The notes beneath the pieces were generated by a model, which was not told where the DNA came from, searched no databases, and saw only the letters and a program-made list of their open reading frames with translations. From assembly GCA_016874755.1 (NCBI GenBank), contig VGTH01000008.1:1-64000 (forward strand): a DNA stretch of 64,000 nt, read 5' to 3'. The stretch is from Deltaproteobacteria bacterium (GTDB lineage Bacteria > Desulfobacterota > Binatia > UBA9968). Of the stretch, positions 50,276-56,616 are shown in pieces. The position numbers and the translations under genes are program-made. How positions within the stretch are numbered: the stretch's first letter is position 1; each line of letters begins with the position of its first letter.

Positions 50276-50836
50276 ATGGTTCAAGCGACCCAACTACGGC
50301 CGGGGATGATTATCGTGCACGAAAAGGATTTGTATCGCGTTACTGCGGTGCATCATTTAACGCCCGGCAACAAGCGCGGCTTCATGCAGACGAAAATGAA
50401 AAACCTGAAGACCGGCATCGGCACCGAGTACAAGTTCCGCTCGGAAGACCGCGTCGATCAGGCGATCTTGGACACGCGCCGGATGCAGTATCTCTACGCC
50501 GAGGGCGACATGTACACGTTCATGGACACCGAGAACTATGAGCAGATCGCTCTGACGGCCGACGATATCGGCGATTTGCTCAAGTTCCTGCTGCCTAATT
50601 CGGTCGTGAGTATCGAATTCTACGAAGAGAAACCGGTCGGTATCAACCCGCCGTCGACAGTCGACTTGGAAGTGATCGATACCGAGCCGCCGATGAAAGG
50701 CGCGACCGCGAGCGCGTCTTATAAGCCGGCGAAGTTAGAGACCGGTGTCACTGTGCAGGTGCCGCCGTTTATTACCGTGGGCGACAAGGTGAGAGTCGAT
50801 CCGACCGACGGCAGCTATCAGGAGCGGGTCAAGTAG
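50276..50836 (+). CDS. efp: Elongation factor P
   Basis: 186 residues in three OB-type domains. It relieves ribosome stalling at polyproline. Domain I has VQATQLRPGMIIVHEKDLYRV; the tip loop that enters the peptidyl-transferase centre reads HLTPGNKRGFMQTKMKN. Domain III ends with the EF-P signature around VPPFITVGDKVRVDPTDGSY. The tip residue lies in PGNKRG rather than the PGKG of E. coli-type EF-P, so the modification system (EpmA, DHS or EarP) cannot be predicted. No modification gene is nearby. ATG at 50276 has GGAAGGA upstream. Confidence 0.93.
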   Translation: MVQATQLRPGMIIVHEKDLYRVTAVHHLTPGNKRGFMQTKMKNLKTGIGTEYKFRSEDRVDQAILDTRRMQYLYAEGDMYTFMDTENYEQIALTADDIGDLLKFLLPNSVVSIEFYEEKPVGINPPSTVDLEVIDTEPPMKGATASASYKPAKLETGVTVQVPPFITVGDKVRVDPTDGSYQERVK

Positions 50837-51425
50837 CTTTGATTCTATCGATGACTTCGTGCACTTGACGCTCGAGCTCGGCCAGACTGCCGTTGTTTTC
50901 AATCGTATAGTCGGCGAGTTTCCGTTTTTCATCCAGACTCATTTGCGCATCGATAATTTTTTGCGCAGCCTCGGAGCTGACGTTGTCGCGCTGCTCCACG
51001 CGGCGCCGCTGGGTTTCTAGGTCGCAAGCCACCAAGATGACCGGACGCAGCCATTCATGAATTTTGCCCTCAAAAAGCAGAGGGACTTCGTAGACGATCA
51101 GCTCGAAGCCGGTGGCTCGATGCTCGGCAATGCGCTGCTCTGCCAAGGCGCGAACGCGTGGATGAATAATCACTTCGAGCTGTTTGCGCGCGCCGGGATT
51201 GTCGAAGATAATCTTGCGCAATTTTTGCCGGTCGAGCTTTCGGTCGGCTTGCAGGACATCGGCACCGAAGGTGTTGACGATCTCTTGCCAGGCTTGCTGG
51301 CCAGGCTCAACAACTTCGCGCGACAAAACGTCGGCATCGACGATGGCAGCACCCATGCGCCGAAGGATGTCTGCGACTGTGCTTTTGCCTGAAGCGATGC
51401 CGCCGGTGAGGCCGATCAATTTCAT
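50829..51425 (-). CDS. coaE: Dephospho-CoA kinase
   Basis: 198 residues, last step of CoA synthesis. The P-loop is LIGLTGGIASGKSTVADIL, followed by GAAIVDADVLSREVVEPG (substrate Asp) and IVYEVPLLFEGKIHEWLRPVI (PLLFE motif), all characteristic. The lid helix has LETQRRRVEQRDN. Its stop overlaps the convergent efp gene by 8 bases. I start at MKLIGLTGG (51425). Confidence 0.94.
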   Translation of the reverse strand: MKLIGLTGGIASGKSTVADILRRMGAAIVDADVLSREVVEPGQQAWQEIVNTFGADVLQADRKLDRQKLRKIIFDNPGARKQLEVIIHPRVRALAEQRIAEHRATGFELIVYEVPLLFEGKIHEWLRPVILVACDLETQRRRVEQRDNVSSEAAQKIIDAQMSLDEKRKLADYTIENNGSLAELERQVHEVIDRIKAT

Positions 51426-51456
51426 TCGCACAGTAATTACAAATGGTCGCTAAAAA

Positions 51457-51520
51457 CGCAAAGGACGCAAATAGAAAAAGCGCAAAGTGAATCCGAATGC
51501 GGGGCGAGTTTGAAACTCGC
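51457..51520. repeat. CGCAAAG half repeat plus GGCGAGTTT palindrome
   Basis: ACGCAAAGGACGCAAATAG and AGCGCAAAGTG belong to the CGCAAAG family. GGCGAGTTT-G-AAACTCGCC (about 51500-51518) is the same palindrome type as at 43759 with compensating changes in both arms. Confidence 0.55.
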
Positions 51521-51581
51521 CGGCCGATTGGACGGATGTCGGGTATGCGCATTGCTGGTTACGCAAGGGGAGCAAGCAAAC

Positions 51582-51842
51582 ATGGCAACAGTTGTGATCT
51601 ACACGACCGATTGGTGTCCCTATTGTAAGGGCGCAAAGCAATTGCTACAGGCGAAAAAAGTAGATTTTGAAGAGATCGACGTAACCGACGACCCCGCGCG
51701 CCGCGCCGAGATGGAGCGGCTATCGCAACGCCGCACCGTGCCGCAAATCTTTATCGATGGCCGGCCGATCGGCGGCTACGACGACGCGCGCTATCTGGAC
51801 TCGACAGGGGAGCTGGACAGGTTGCTCGCCGCCGCGAGCTGA
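51582..51842 (+). CDS. grxC: Glutaredoxin 3 type (GrxC)
   Basis: 86 residues from MATVVIYTTDWCPYCKGAKQ. The dithiol active site CPYC is at 12-15, TVPQIFIDGRPIGGYDDA holds the cis-Pro and the glutathione-binding GG-D. Complete and typical in length. It reduces disulfides with glutathione and may serve the peroxiredoxins of the window (inference). Confidence 0.93.
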   Translation: MATVVIYTTDWCPYCKGAKQLLQAKKVDFEEIDVTDDPARRAEMERLSQRRTVPQIFIDGRPIGGYDDARYLDSTGELDRLLAAAS

Positions 51843-51886
51843 AACTCTGAAACTGCTTCTCGATCCGGGATGTGGAGAAGAGAATT

Positions 51887-51962
51887 TGGAGGCGGCGAGC
51901 GGATTCGAACCGCTGCATCGAGGTTTTGCAGACCTCTCCCTTAACCACTTGGGTACGCCGCC
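51887..51962 (-). tRNA. tRNA-Cys (GCA), CCA encoded
   Basis: On the minus strand the acceptor stem GGCGGCG pairs with CGCCGCC. The D arm is CCCAAGTGGTTAAGGG, the anticodon arm GAGGT-CTGCAAA-ACCTC gives anticodon GCA, and the T arm is AGCGG-TTCGAAT-CCGCT. The discriminator is U73, as expected for cysteine, and the 3' CCA is in the DNA. It lies between grxC and the ferredoxin-fusion gene, opposite strand. Confidence 0.97.
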
Positions 51963-52073
51963 CCGAAGTGATTAGGTAACATGAACGTTCCGGCACTTGC
52001 AACAAACCCGCAAATGATTGACTTCGCAGCCCGGACCGAGTAATAAAAATCAATAAAAACCGGGGGTTTCTGA

Positions 52074-53432
52074 ATGGCCACGATGATAGCGGCCGATTGT
52101 ATTAATTGCGGCGCATGCGAACCGGAATGCCCCAATAATGCGATCAGTCAGGGCGATCCGATCTTCAAGATCGACCCGTTACTGTGCACGGAATGCGTCG
52201 GATTTCACGACTACGAAGCTTGTGCGGCGGTTTGCCCGGTCGACGTCTGCATCACGGACCCGAACAATATTGAAACCGAAGAAGTCCTGCTCGCGAGGGT
52301 AAAGCAGCTTCACCCCGAAACCGACTTCAGCCAAAATTTACAATCGCGTTTTCGCAAGGGCGAGGGAGCAGCTGCTGCAAAACCCGCTGCCAGCGAGGCC
52401 AAGCCTGCAGCGCCGGCCGCTGCCGCAGCGCCCGCAGCTGCGCCGCTGGCGAAAGCCGCGGCGCCGGTTGCGCGCCCTGCGGTACAAGCCGCCGCACCCA
52501 AACCGGCTCCTGTCAAAGCGCCGCCGCGGCCGAAGAAGACCTTTCCGAATGAGCTGCCGGGCAGCTTTGAAGAGGTATCGACCCAGTATCAAAGTGGTGG
52601 ATCGCTCAGCCATGGCTTGGGCAAAGCGATAGTGATTCTGGCGCAGCCAATCTTGGGTGCGCTGCCACACAACGTTAAGAAGCGTCTAGAGTTGGCGGTG
52701 GCCAGCCCGCTTTTTACTTCGGCAGGTAGCACTGCGGCGAACATATTACACAACTTCGTGCTCTATCCGCTTATTTGCATGGTCGTGGCTACCATGGTTA
52801 AAGGCCCGCAGATTATTTTTAGCAACGCGATCAATAGCTGGGTGCTGATCGGCATTCTTGTCGCGGTGGTCGAAGGTCTGTGGCGTATGCGCAAGGGCAT
52901 TTTCGGTGTGAAGCCGGCCGATGAAATCGAATTCCCGGCTTCGGTCTACGGCGCGCCGCTTGGCGGCATCGTCGCGCCGTTGGTCGCGAAGTACGGCGGT
53001 CTATTGCGCGATTTGCCGATACCGGTCGATGGTTTTTATTCGAAAGGATTTGTCGACAAGCTCGAGCGCGAGCGCCGCTACGGCAACGTCTATACGCTCG
53101 AGGATCGCGGCGGGGCGTTTCTCCTCAAGATGGAATTTCCGCGCTGGATGCCCGACATCGGTGTGGCGAAAAAGCCGCAGTTGCCCGAGGAGCTGCCAGA
53201 CTACGACTATGATTTGGCGCTGCAGGACGGTCAACTGATCGTCAAAGCCAAATGCACAGACGAACAGGTGCGTAAGATTTCTTCCAGTGTCGGCGCCTTT
53301 CCGCCCGAGTTTACTACGGCGATTCCCTTGCGCGATCGGGTCATCGGTTTCGCGCACCATTTTGGAAACAAGCTGCTGCAAGTGATCTTACTGAAGGATA
53401 AAGGCAGCCACTGGGGAAGAAGCTATCGCTAG
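52074..53432 (+). CDS. Two-cluster ferredoxin fused to a membrane segment and a C-terminal beta domain
   Basis: 452 residues in a layout I do not recognise as one family. Residues 1-62 are an Allochromatium/YfhL-type 2[4Fe-4S] ferredoxin: CINCGACEPECPNNAI, then the second set with an insert, CTECVGFHDYEACAAVCPVD. Residues about 95-155 are an Ala/Pro-rich flexible linker. Two hydrophobic helices follow (LHNFVLYPLICMVVATMV and SWVLIGILVAVVEGLW, about 225-275). The last 110 residues are beta-rich (VYTLEDRGGAFLLKMEFPRW, YDLALQDGQLIVKAKCTDE) and weakly recall an Hsp20/ArsA-type sandwich. The ferredoxin would face the cytoplasm. A terminator follows inside the next reading frame. Confidence 0.75.
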   Translation: MATMIAADCINCGACEPECPNNAISQGDPIFKIDPLLCTECVGFHDYEACAAVCPVDVCITDPNNIETEEVLLARVKQLHPETDFSQNLQSRFRKGEGAAAAKPAASEAKPAAPAAAAAPAAAPLAKAAAPVARPAVQAAAPKPAPVKAPPRPKKTFPNELPGSFEEVSTQYQSGGSLSHGLGKAIVILAQPILGALPHNVKKRLELAVASPLFTSAGSTAANILHNFVLYPLICMVVATMVKGPQIIFSNAINSWVLIGILVAVVEGLWRMRKGIFGVKPADEIEFPASVYGAPLGGIVAPLVAKYGGLLRDLPIPVDGFYSKGFVDKLERERRYGNVYTLEDRGGAFLLKMEFPRWMPDIGVAKKPQLPEELPDYDYDLALQDGQLIVKAKCTDEQVRKISSSVGAFPPEFTTAIPLRDRVIGFAHHFGNKLLQVILLKDKGSHWGRSYR

Positions 53433-53461
53433 CGAAAAAATATTGGAGATCGAGTCTTTTG

Positions 53462-53499
53462 AAAAGCCACAGGGAGAGGAGTCTTCCCGTGGCTTTTTT
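53462..53499 (+). terminator. Rho-independent terminator after the ferredoxin-fusion gene
   Basis: AAAAGCCAC (53462-53470) pairs with GTGGCTTTT (53489-53497), extended inside by GGGA with TTCCC, and is followed by further T. It lies 30 bases past the stop and inside the longest possible rimI frame, arguing for a later rimI start. Confidence 0.75.
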
Positions 53500-53514
53500 G
53501 TCTACGCTAACGGT

Positions 53515-53955
53515 GTGTCGTTTCGGCCCATGGACCCGACCGACATCAATGAGGTCATGGCGATCGAACGCACGGCGTATCGTTATCCGTGGAGTGAAAA
53601 GTTTTTTCTGCAGGAAATCGGCGTGCAGTGTGCCCGTTCAGTGTTAGCAGAAATCAACGGTAAGATCGTCGGCTATGTTCTTTATTGGGTCCTACCTGAC
53701 GAAGTCGATATTCATAACATCGCGGTTCATCGGGAGTTTCGCTGTGTCGGGATCGGCCGCAGGCTGCTCGATCACGCCGTGCGCGCGGCACGGGAACGAG
53801 ATTCCCTGCGGGTCACATTAGAGGTCCGTAAATCGAATTCAGTGGCGCAAAAGCTCTATCTTTCGCAGGGATTTGTCTTTACGGGGGAGCGCCGGGGCTA
53901 TTATTCCGACGATGGCGAAGATGCCCTCCTGATGTCGCTAAATCTCAACTTTTAG
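53515..53955 (+). CDS. rimI: Ribosomal protein bS18-alanine N-acetyltransferase-like GNAT (RimI)
   Basis: 146 residues from GTG 53515 (VSFRPMDPTDINEVMAIE); the frame is open to a TTG at 53443, but that part overlaps a terminator. The GNAT core has YPWSEKFFLQEI (RimI substrate helix), IHNIAVHREFRCVGIGRRLL (acetyl-CoA loop) and LEVRKSNSVAQKLYLSQGF, ending GYYSDDGEDALLM. The LEVRxSN block and GYY are the RimI signature. RimI acetylates bS18 and other N-termini. Confidence 0.88.
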   Translation: MSFRPMDPTDINEVMAIERTAYRYPWSEKFFLQEIGVQCARSVLAEINGKIVGYVLYWVLPDEVDIHNIAVHREFRCVGIGRRLLDHAVRAARERDSLRVTLEVRKSNSVAQKLYLSQGFVFTGERRGYYSDDGEDALLMSLNLNF

Positions 53956-54062
53956 GTCCGTTTTTGGGCGCAAGTTGCTGGATTTCTGGGTTCTTGCTCC
54001 AAGTTTGCCTTTGCGCTGTAAGTGCTTGAAAAAATTATTATTTCGGGAAAAAAGAAGCTCTC

Positions 54063-54092
54063 TTGACGGCTCTGTTACGCCTGTTGTATAAG
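54063..54092 (+). promoter_or_regulatory. Promoter of carD
   Basis: TTGACG (54063-54068) and TATAAG (54087-54092) are 18 bases apart, preceded by an A/T-rich upstream stretch (about 54028-54055) that could act as an UP element. Transcription would begin about 250 bases before the carD ATG. Confidence 0.6.
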
Positions 54093-54117
54093 TATTTTGT
54101 TTGAAGTGAATGACATG

Positions 54118-54155
54118 GCGGTCTCGTGTGTCGGACCGCTAGTTTTTTTAGCGGT
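54118..54155 (+). promoter_or_regulatory. Possible transcription attenuator in the carD leader
   Basis: Hairpin 1: GCGGTC (54118-54123) with GACCGC (54134-54139), followed by TAG and seven T (54143-54149), like an intrinsic terminator. Hairpin 2: ACCGCTA (54135-54141) with TAGCGGT (54149-54155), which uses the right arm of hairpin 1 and loops out the T-run. The two cannot form together, as in terminator/antiterminator switches. Found by eye; no ligand or leader peptide is evident. Confidence 0.5.
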
Positions 54156-54350
54156 TATTCACAACAAAAGACGTAATGGAAAGCTGCAAATTTAACACTC
54201 TCGACCAGAACGCGCAGCTAAGACAACAACTCTCCATTTCACCTCTGCTCTCCCCTTTGTCAATCCTTAGTCTCAGTCACCGTTCAGTCTTCTACCTTCG
54301 GTCTCAGTTTGAACTAACGCAGCAAAGCGATCGGTCACTAGGAGGTCACT

Positions 54351-54833
54351 ATGTTCAAGGTCGGTGAGAAAGTCGTCTACCCAGCGCATGGGGTCGGGGA
54401 AATCGAAGCAATCCGAAGTCACGTGATTTCGGGCACAGAAAAAAAGTTCTACATGTTACGGATCCTAGAGACCGACATGAAAATCATGATCCCGATCGAC
54501 AACGTCGACTCCGTGGGGCTCAGAAAAGTCATTGATCGCGCCATGGTGACCAAGGTCTATAAGATTTTGCGCCAGAAAAAAATCGAAACCGACCAACAAA
54601 CCTGGAACCGGCGCTATCGCGAGTACACCGAAAAGATCAAGACCGGCTCAATCCTGGAAATCGCGAAAGTTCTTCGTGACCTTTTTGTGTTGAAGGGTGA
54701 CAAGGAGCTTTCCTTTGGCGAGCGCAAGATGCTCGATACGGCGCGCAATCTGCTGGTGAAGGAGCTTTCCATCGCACGCTCCCACTCCGAAGAGAAGATC
54801 ATGGAGGAGCTGCGCCACATTTTTACGCACTGA
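54351..54833 (+). CDS. carD: CarD/CdnL family transcription regulator
   Basis: 160 residues. The N-terminal RNA-polymerase-interaction domain is VGEKVVYPAHGVGEIEAI, followed by FYMLRILETDMKIMIP. The C-terminal helical DNA-contact domain holds QTWNRRYREYTEKI, LRDLFVLKGDKELSFGERKM and ARNLLVKELSIA. CdnL proteins stabilise the open complex at rRNA and other promoters. The start has AGGAGG 10 bases upstream. A strong terminator separates it from ispD, although the two genes are commonly neighbours. Confidence 0.94.
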   Translation: MFKVGEKVVYPAHGVGEIEAIRSHVISGTEKKFYMLRILETDMKIMIPIDNVDSVGLRKVIDRAMVTKVYKILRQKKIETDQQTWNRRYREYTEKIKTGSILEIAKVLRDLFVLKGDKELSFGERKMLDTARNLLVKELSIARSHSEEKIMEELRHIFTH

Positions 54834-54851
54834 TTGTTCCATCAGAATTCG

Positions 54852-54892
54852 AACACAAAAGCCGAGAGATATCTCTCGGCTTTTGTGTTTTT
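54852..54892 (+). terminator. Strong terminator after carD (38-bp perfect palindrome)
   Basis: A 19-bp stem with no unpaired loop base in the DNA (54852-54870 with 54871-54889, core GCCGAGAGATATCTCTCGGC), flanked by A-run and T-run. It lies 19 bases past the carD stop and 21 before ispD. Confidence 0.92.
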
Positions 54893-54912
54893 AGCAGTTA
54901 AACTGCCAACCG

Positions 54913-55608
54913 ATGAACGTAAGCGCGATCGTGGTGGCCGCCGGCTCGGGGAGCCGCGTCGGCGGCGAGTTGCCGAAAGTCTATCTGCCGCTCTGTGGCC
55001 GAGAGCTGTTGCGGCGCACGCTCGATCGCGTGTTCGCAGTGAAGAGAATCACCCGAGCGATCGTGGTCGTTGCGGCCGGCGAACTCTCCCGCGCGGAATC
55101 GATGCTGCGGCAAGATGCCAACCTGGCGGCCCGGCCCTGGGTGTTGCAAACCGGCGGCACGCTGCGCCAAGATTCGGTGCGAAACGGGTTGGCGAAACTC
55201 GACGGCGACGTCGACATCGTCGCGATCCACGACGGCGCGCGGCCGTTTGTCAGCCCGGCGCTGTTCGAGCGCTGCATCGACGCAGCGCAGAAACACGGCG
55301 CTGTGGTGCCGGGCTCGGTGCCGCGCGACACGATTAAGTTTGTGAATGCCGAAGGCCGCGTGCAGTCTACACCGCCTAGAAATACGCTGCGCGAAGTGCA
55401 AACCCCGCAGGTGTTTCGCCGGGAATTAATCGATGAAGCGCATAGCCGCGCGGCTCGCGCGGGCTTTCAGGCGACCGATGACGCGATGCTCGTCGAGTGG
55501 ATGGGCCAGCCCGTCTACGTGATCGAAGGCGAGCGGCTCAATTTCAAAGTCACCCTGCCGGAAGATGTTTGGCTTGCCGAAACCTTGATTCGCGATGGCA
55601 AAGTCTAG
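54913..55608 (+). CDS. ispD: 2-C-methyl-D-erythritol 4-phosphate cytidylyltransferase
   Basis: 231 residues, third step of the MEP isoprenoid pathway. The CTP-binding start is AIVVAAGSGSRVGGELPKVY, followed by GGTLRQDSVRNGL and IVAIHDGARPFVSP (metal Asp). Then come PGSVPRDTIKFV, LREVQTPQVFRRELI and TDDAMLVEWMG. The C-terminal GERLNFKVTLPEDVWLAE completes the family. IspF, often next, is absent; the downstream gene is convergent. Confidence 0.94.
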   Translation: MNVSAIVVAAGSGSRVGGELPKVYLPLCGRELLRRTLDRVFAVKRITRAIVVVAAGELSRAESMLRQDANLAARPWVLQTGGTLRQDSVRNGLAKLDGDVDIVAIHDGARPFVSPALFERCIDAAQKHGAVVPGSVPRDTIKFVNAEGRVQSTPPRNTLREVQTPQVFRRELIDEAHSRAARAGFQATDDAMLVEWMGQPVYVIEGERLNFKVTLPEDVWLAETLIRDGKV

Positions 55609-55626
55609 CGTGTCGTATGCACTGAC

Positions 55627-56511
55627 CTAGCCAACCACCAACTTCTGCGCTGCCAAACAACGCTGTAACAAACGCTGATCGCCCGATTGTTCTACCCAGG
55701 CCGTGAACTCGGCAGTGGGGCCGCGCCAGTGGAGCTCACCGATGTCGTCGACCAGCGCCGCGTCGGTTCTGAGCGTGGCGAGATTTTTGAATAGCAGTGC
55801 CAGTGCGCGGTTCTCGCCCAGGAGTGCTGCCGGAAAATCTTCGATCTTGCCGTGGGTGTTCAGGAGGCGCGCTGCTGAGACTGCGCCGATGCCAGGTATG
55901 CCTGGGTAGCCGTCGGCCGAATCGCCGACCAGTGCGAGAAAATCGGCAATCAATGCAGGCTCGACGCCAAACTTGTCGCGCACACCCGCCGCATTGCGAA
56001 TCGTTTGGCTTTTGCGGTCGACTTGCACGACGCGATCGCCGCTCACGCACTGGGCCAAGTCTTTGTCGGGCGTCCAGATGCAAACTTTCTGCACTGCCGT
56101 GTTGGCCGCGGCAATGCGCGCCGCCGAGGCCAGGCCATCGTCGGCTTCCAATTCCGTCATCGGCCAAACCGCAACGCCCATGGCGTCAAGCGCGTCTTCG
56201 ACCGGGTGAAACTGCGCGAGCAGCGCCGGCTCCATGCCTTGGCTGGTTTTGTAGCCCGGCCAGAGCCCGTTGCGAAAGGACTCGATGACATGATCGGTGG
56301 CCACGCCGATATGGGTGGCGCCGCCCTCGATCATTTCCAAAACCGTGTGAAGCACGCCGATCACCGCGCCGTAGCGGGAGTCTTTCCCTTTGTTGAAACG
56401 GCGCATGCCGTAGAAATGGCGGAACAACTCATAGGTGCCATCGACCAGATGAACCATCAAGCCGTTGCCCGCAGTCGTGTTGCTGATCGGTAGTTTCTTC
56501 GCTTTTGCCAT
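55627..56511 (-). CDS. 5'-3' exonuclease (FEN/PolI N-terminal type)
   Basis: 294 residues from MAKAKKLP (56511); the frame is open to 56568 and a shorter start exists at 56457 (MVHLVDGTYELFRHFYG). LVDGTYELFRHFYGM carries the first metal Asp, THIGVATDHVIESFRN the second and ELEADDGLASAARIA the third. The helix-three-turn-helix is FLALVGDSADGYPGIPGIG. Stand-alone homologues process Okazaki or repair flaps. The usual DNA polymerase domain is absent. Confidence 0.88.
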   Translation of the reverse strand: MAKAKKLPISNTTAGNGLMVHLVDGTYELFRHFYGMRRFNKGKDSRYGAVIGVLHTVLEMIEGGATHIGVATDHVIESFRNGLWPGYKTSQGMEPALLAQFHPVEDALDAMGVAVWPMTELEADDGLASAARIAAANTAVQKVCIWTPDKDLAQCVSGDRVVQVDRKSQTIRNAAGVRDKFGVEPALIADFLALVGDSADGYPGIPGIGAVSAARLLNTHGKIEDFPAALLGENRALALLFKNLATLRTDAALVDDIGELHWRGPTAEFTAWVEQSGDQRLLQRCLAAQKLVVG

Positions 56512-56616
56512 TGGCGTGCAAACAGGCATGCCCGATCGCCGGGCGCTGTGCAAGCGATGGGCGCGCACCTCTGGCTTGACTCGGCGCGGCGAGCGGCTGC
56601 GATAGCGCCCGTAAAC

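Larger units (their letters stand above)
53956..54350 (+). promoter_or_regulatory. Long non-coding leader region of carD
   Basis: No gene is supported in these 395 bases. It holds the carD promoter (54063-54092), two competing hairpins (54118-54155) and about 190 bases of pyrimidine-rich DNA (runs such as CTCTCC and TCTCAGTC) before the ribosome site AGGAGG at 54341. A long structured 5' untranslated region is therefore likely. Confidence 0.55.

Noticed and set aside
51887-51962. Considered whether this tRNA could be the selenocysteine tRNA needed by the UGA genes
   Set aside because: The anticodon is GCA, the acceptor stem is 7 bp and there is no long variable arm, so it is tRNA-Cys. No selC, selA, selB or selD is visible in the window.
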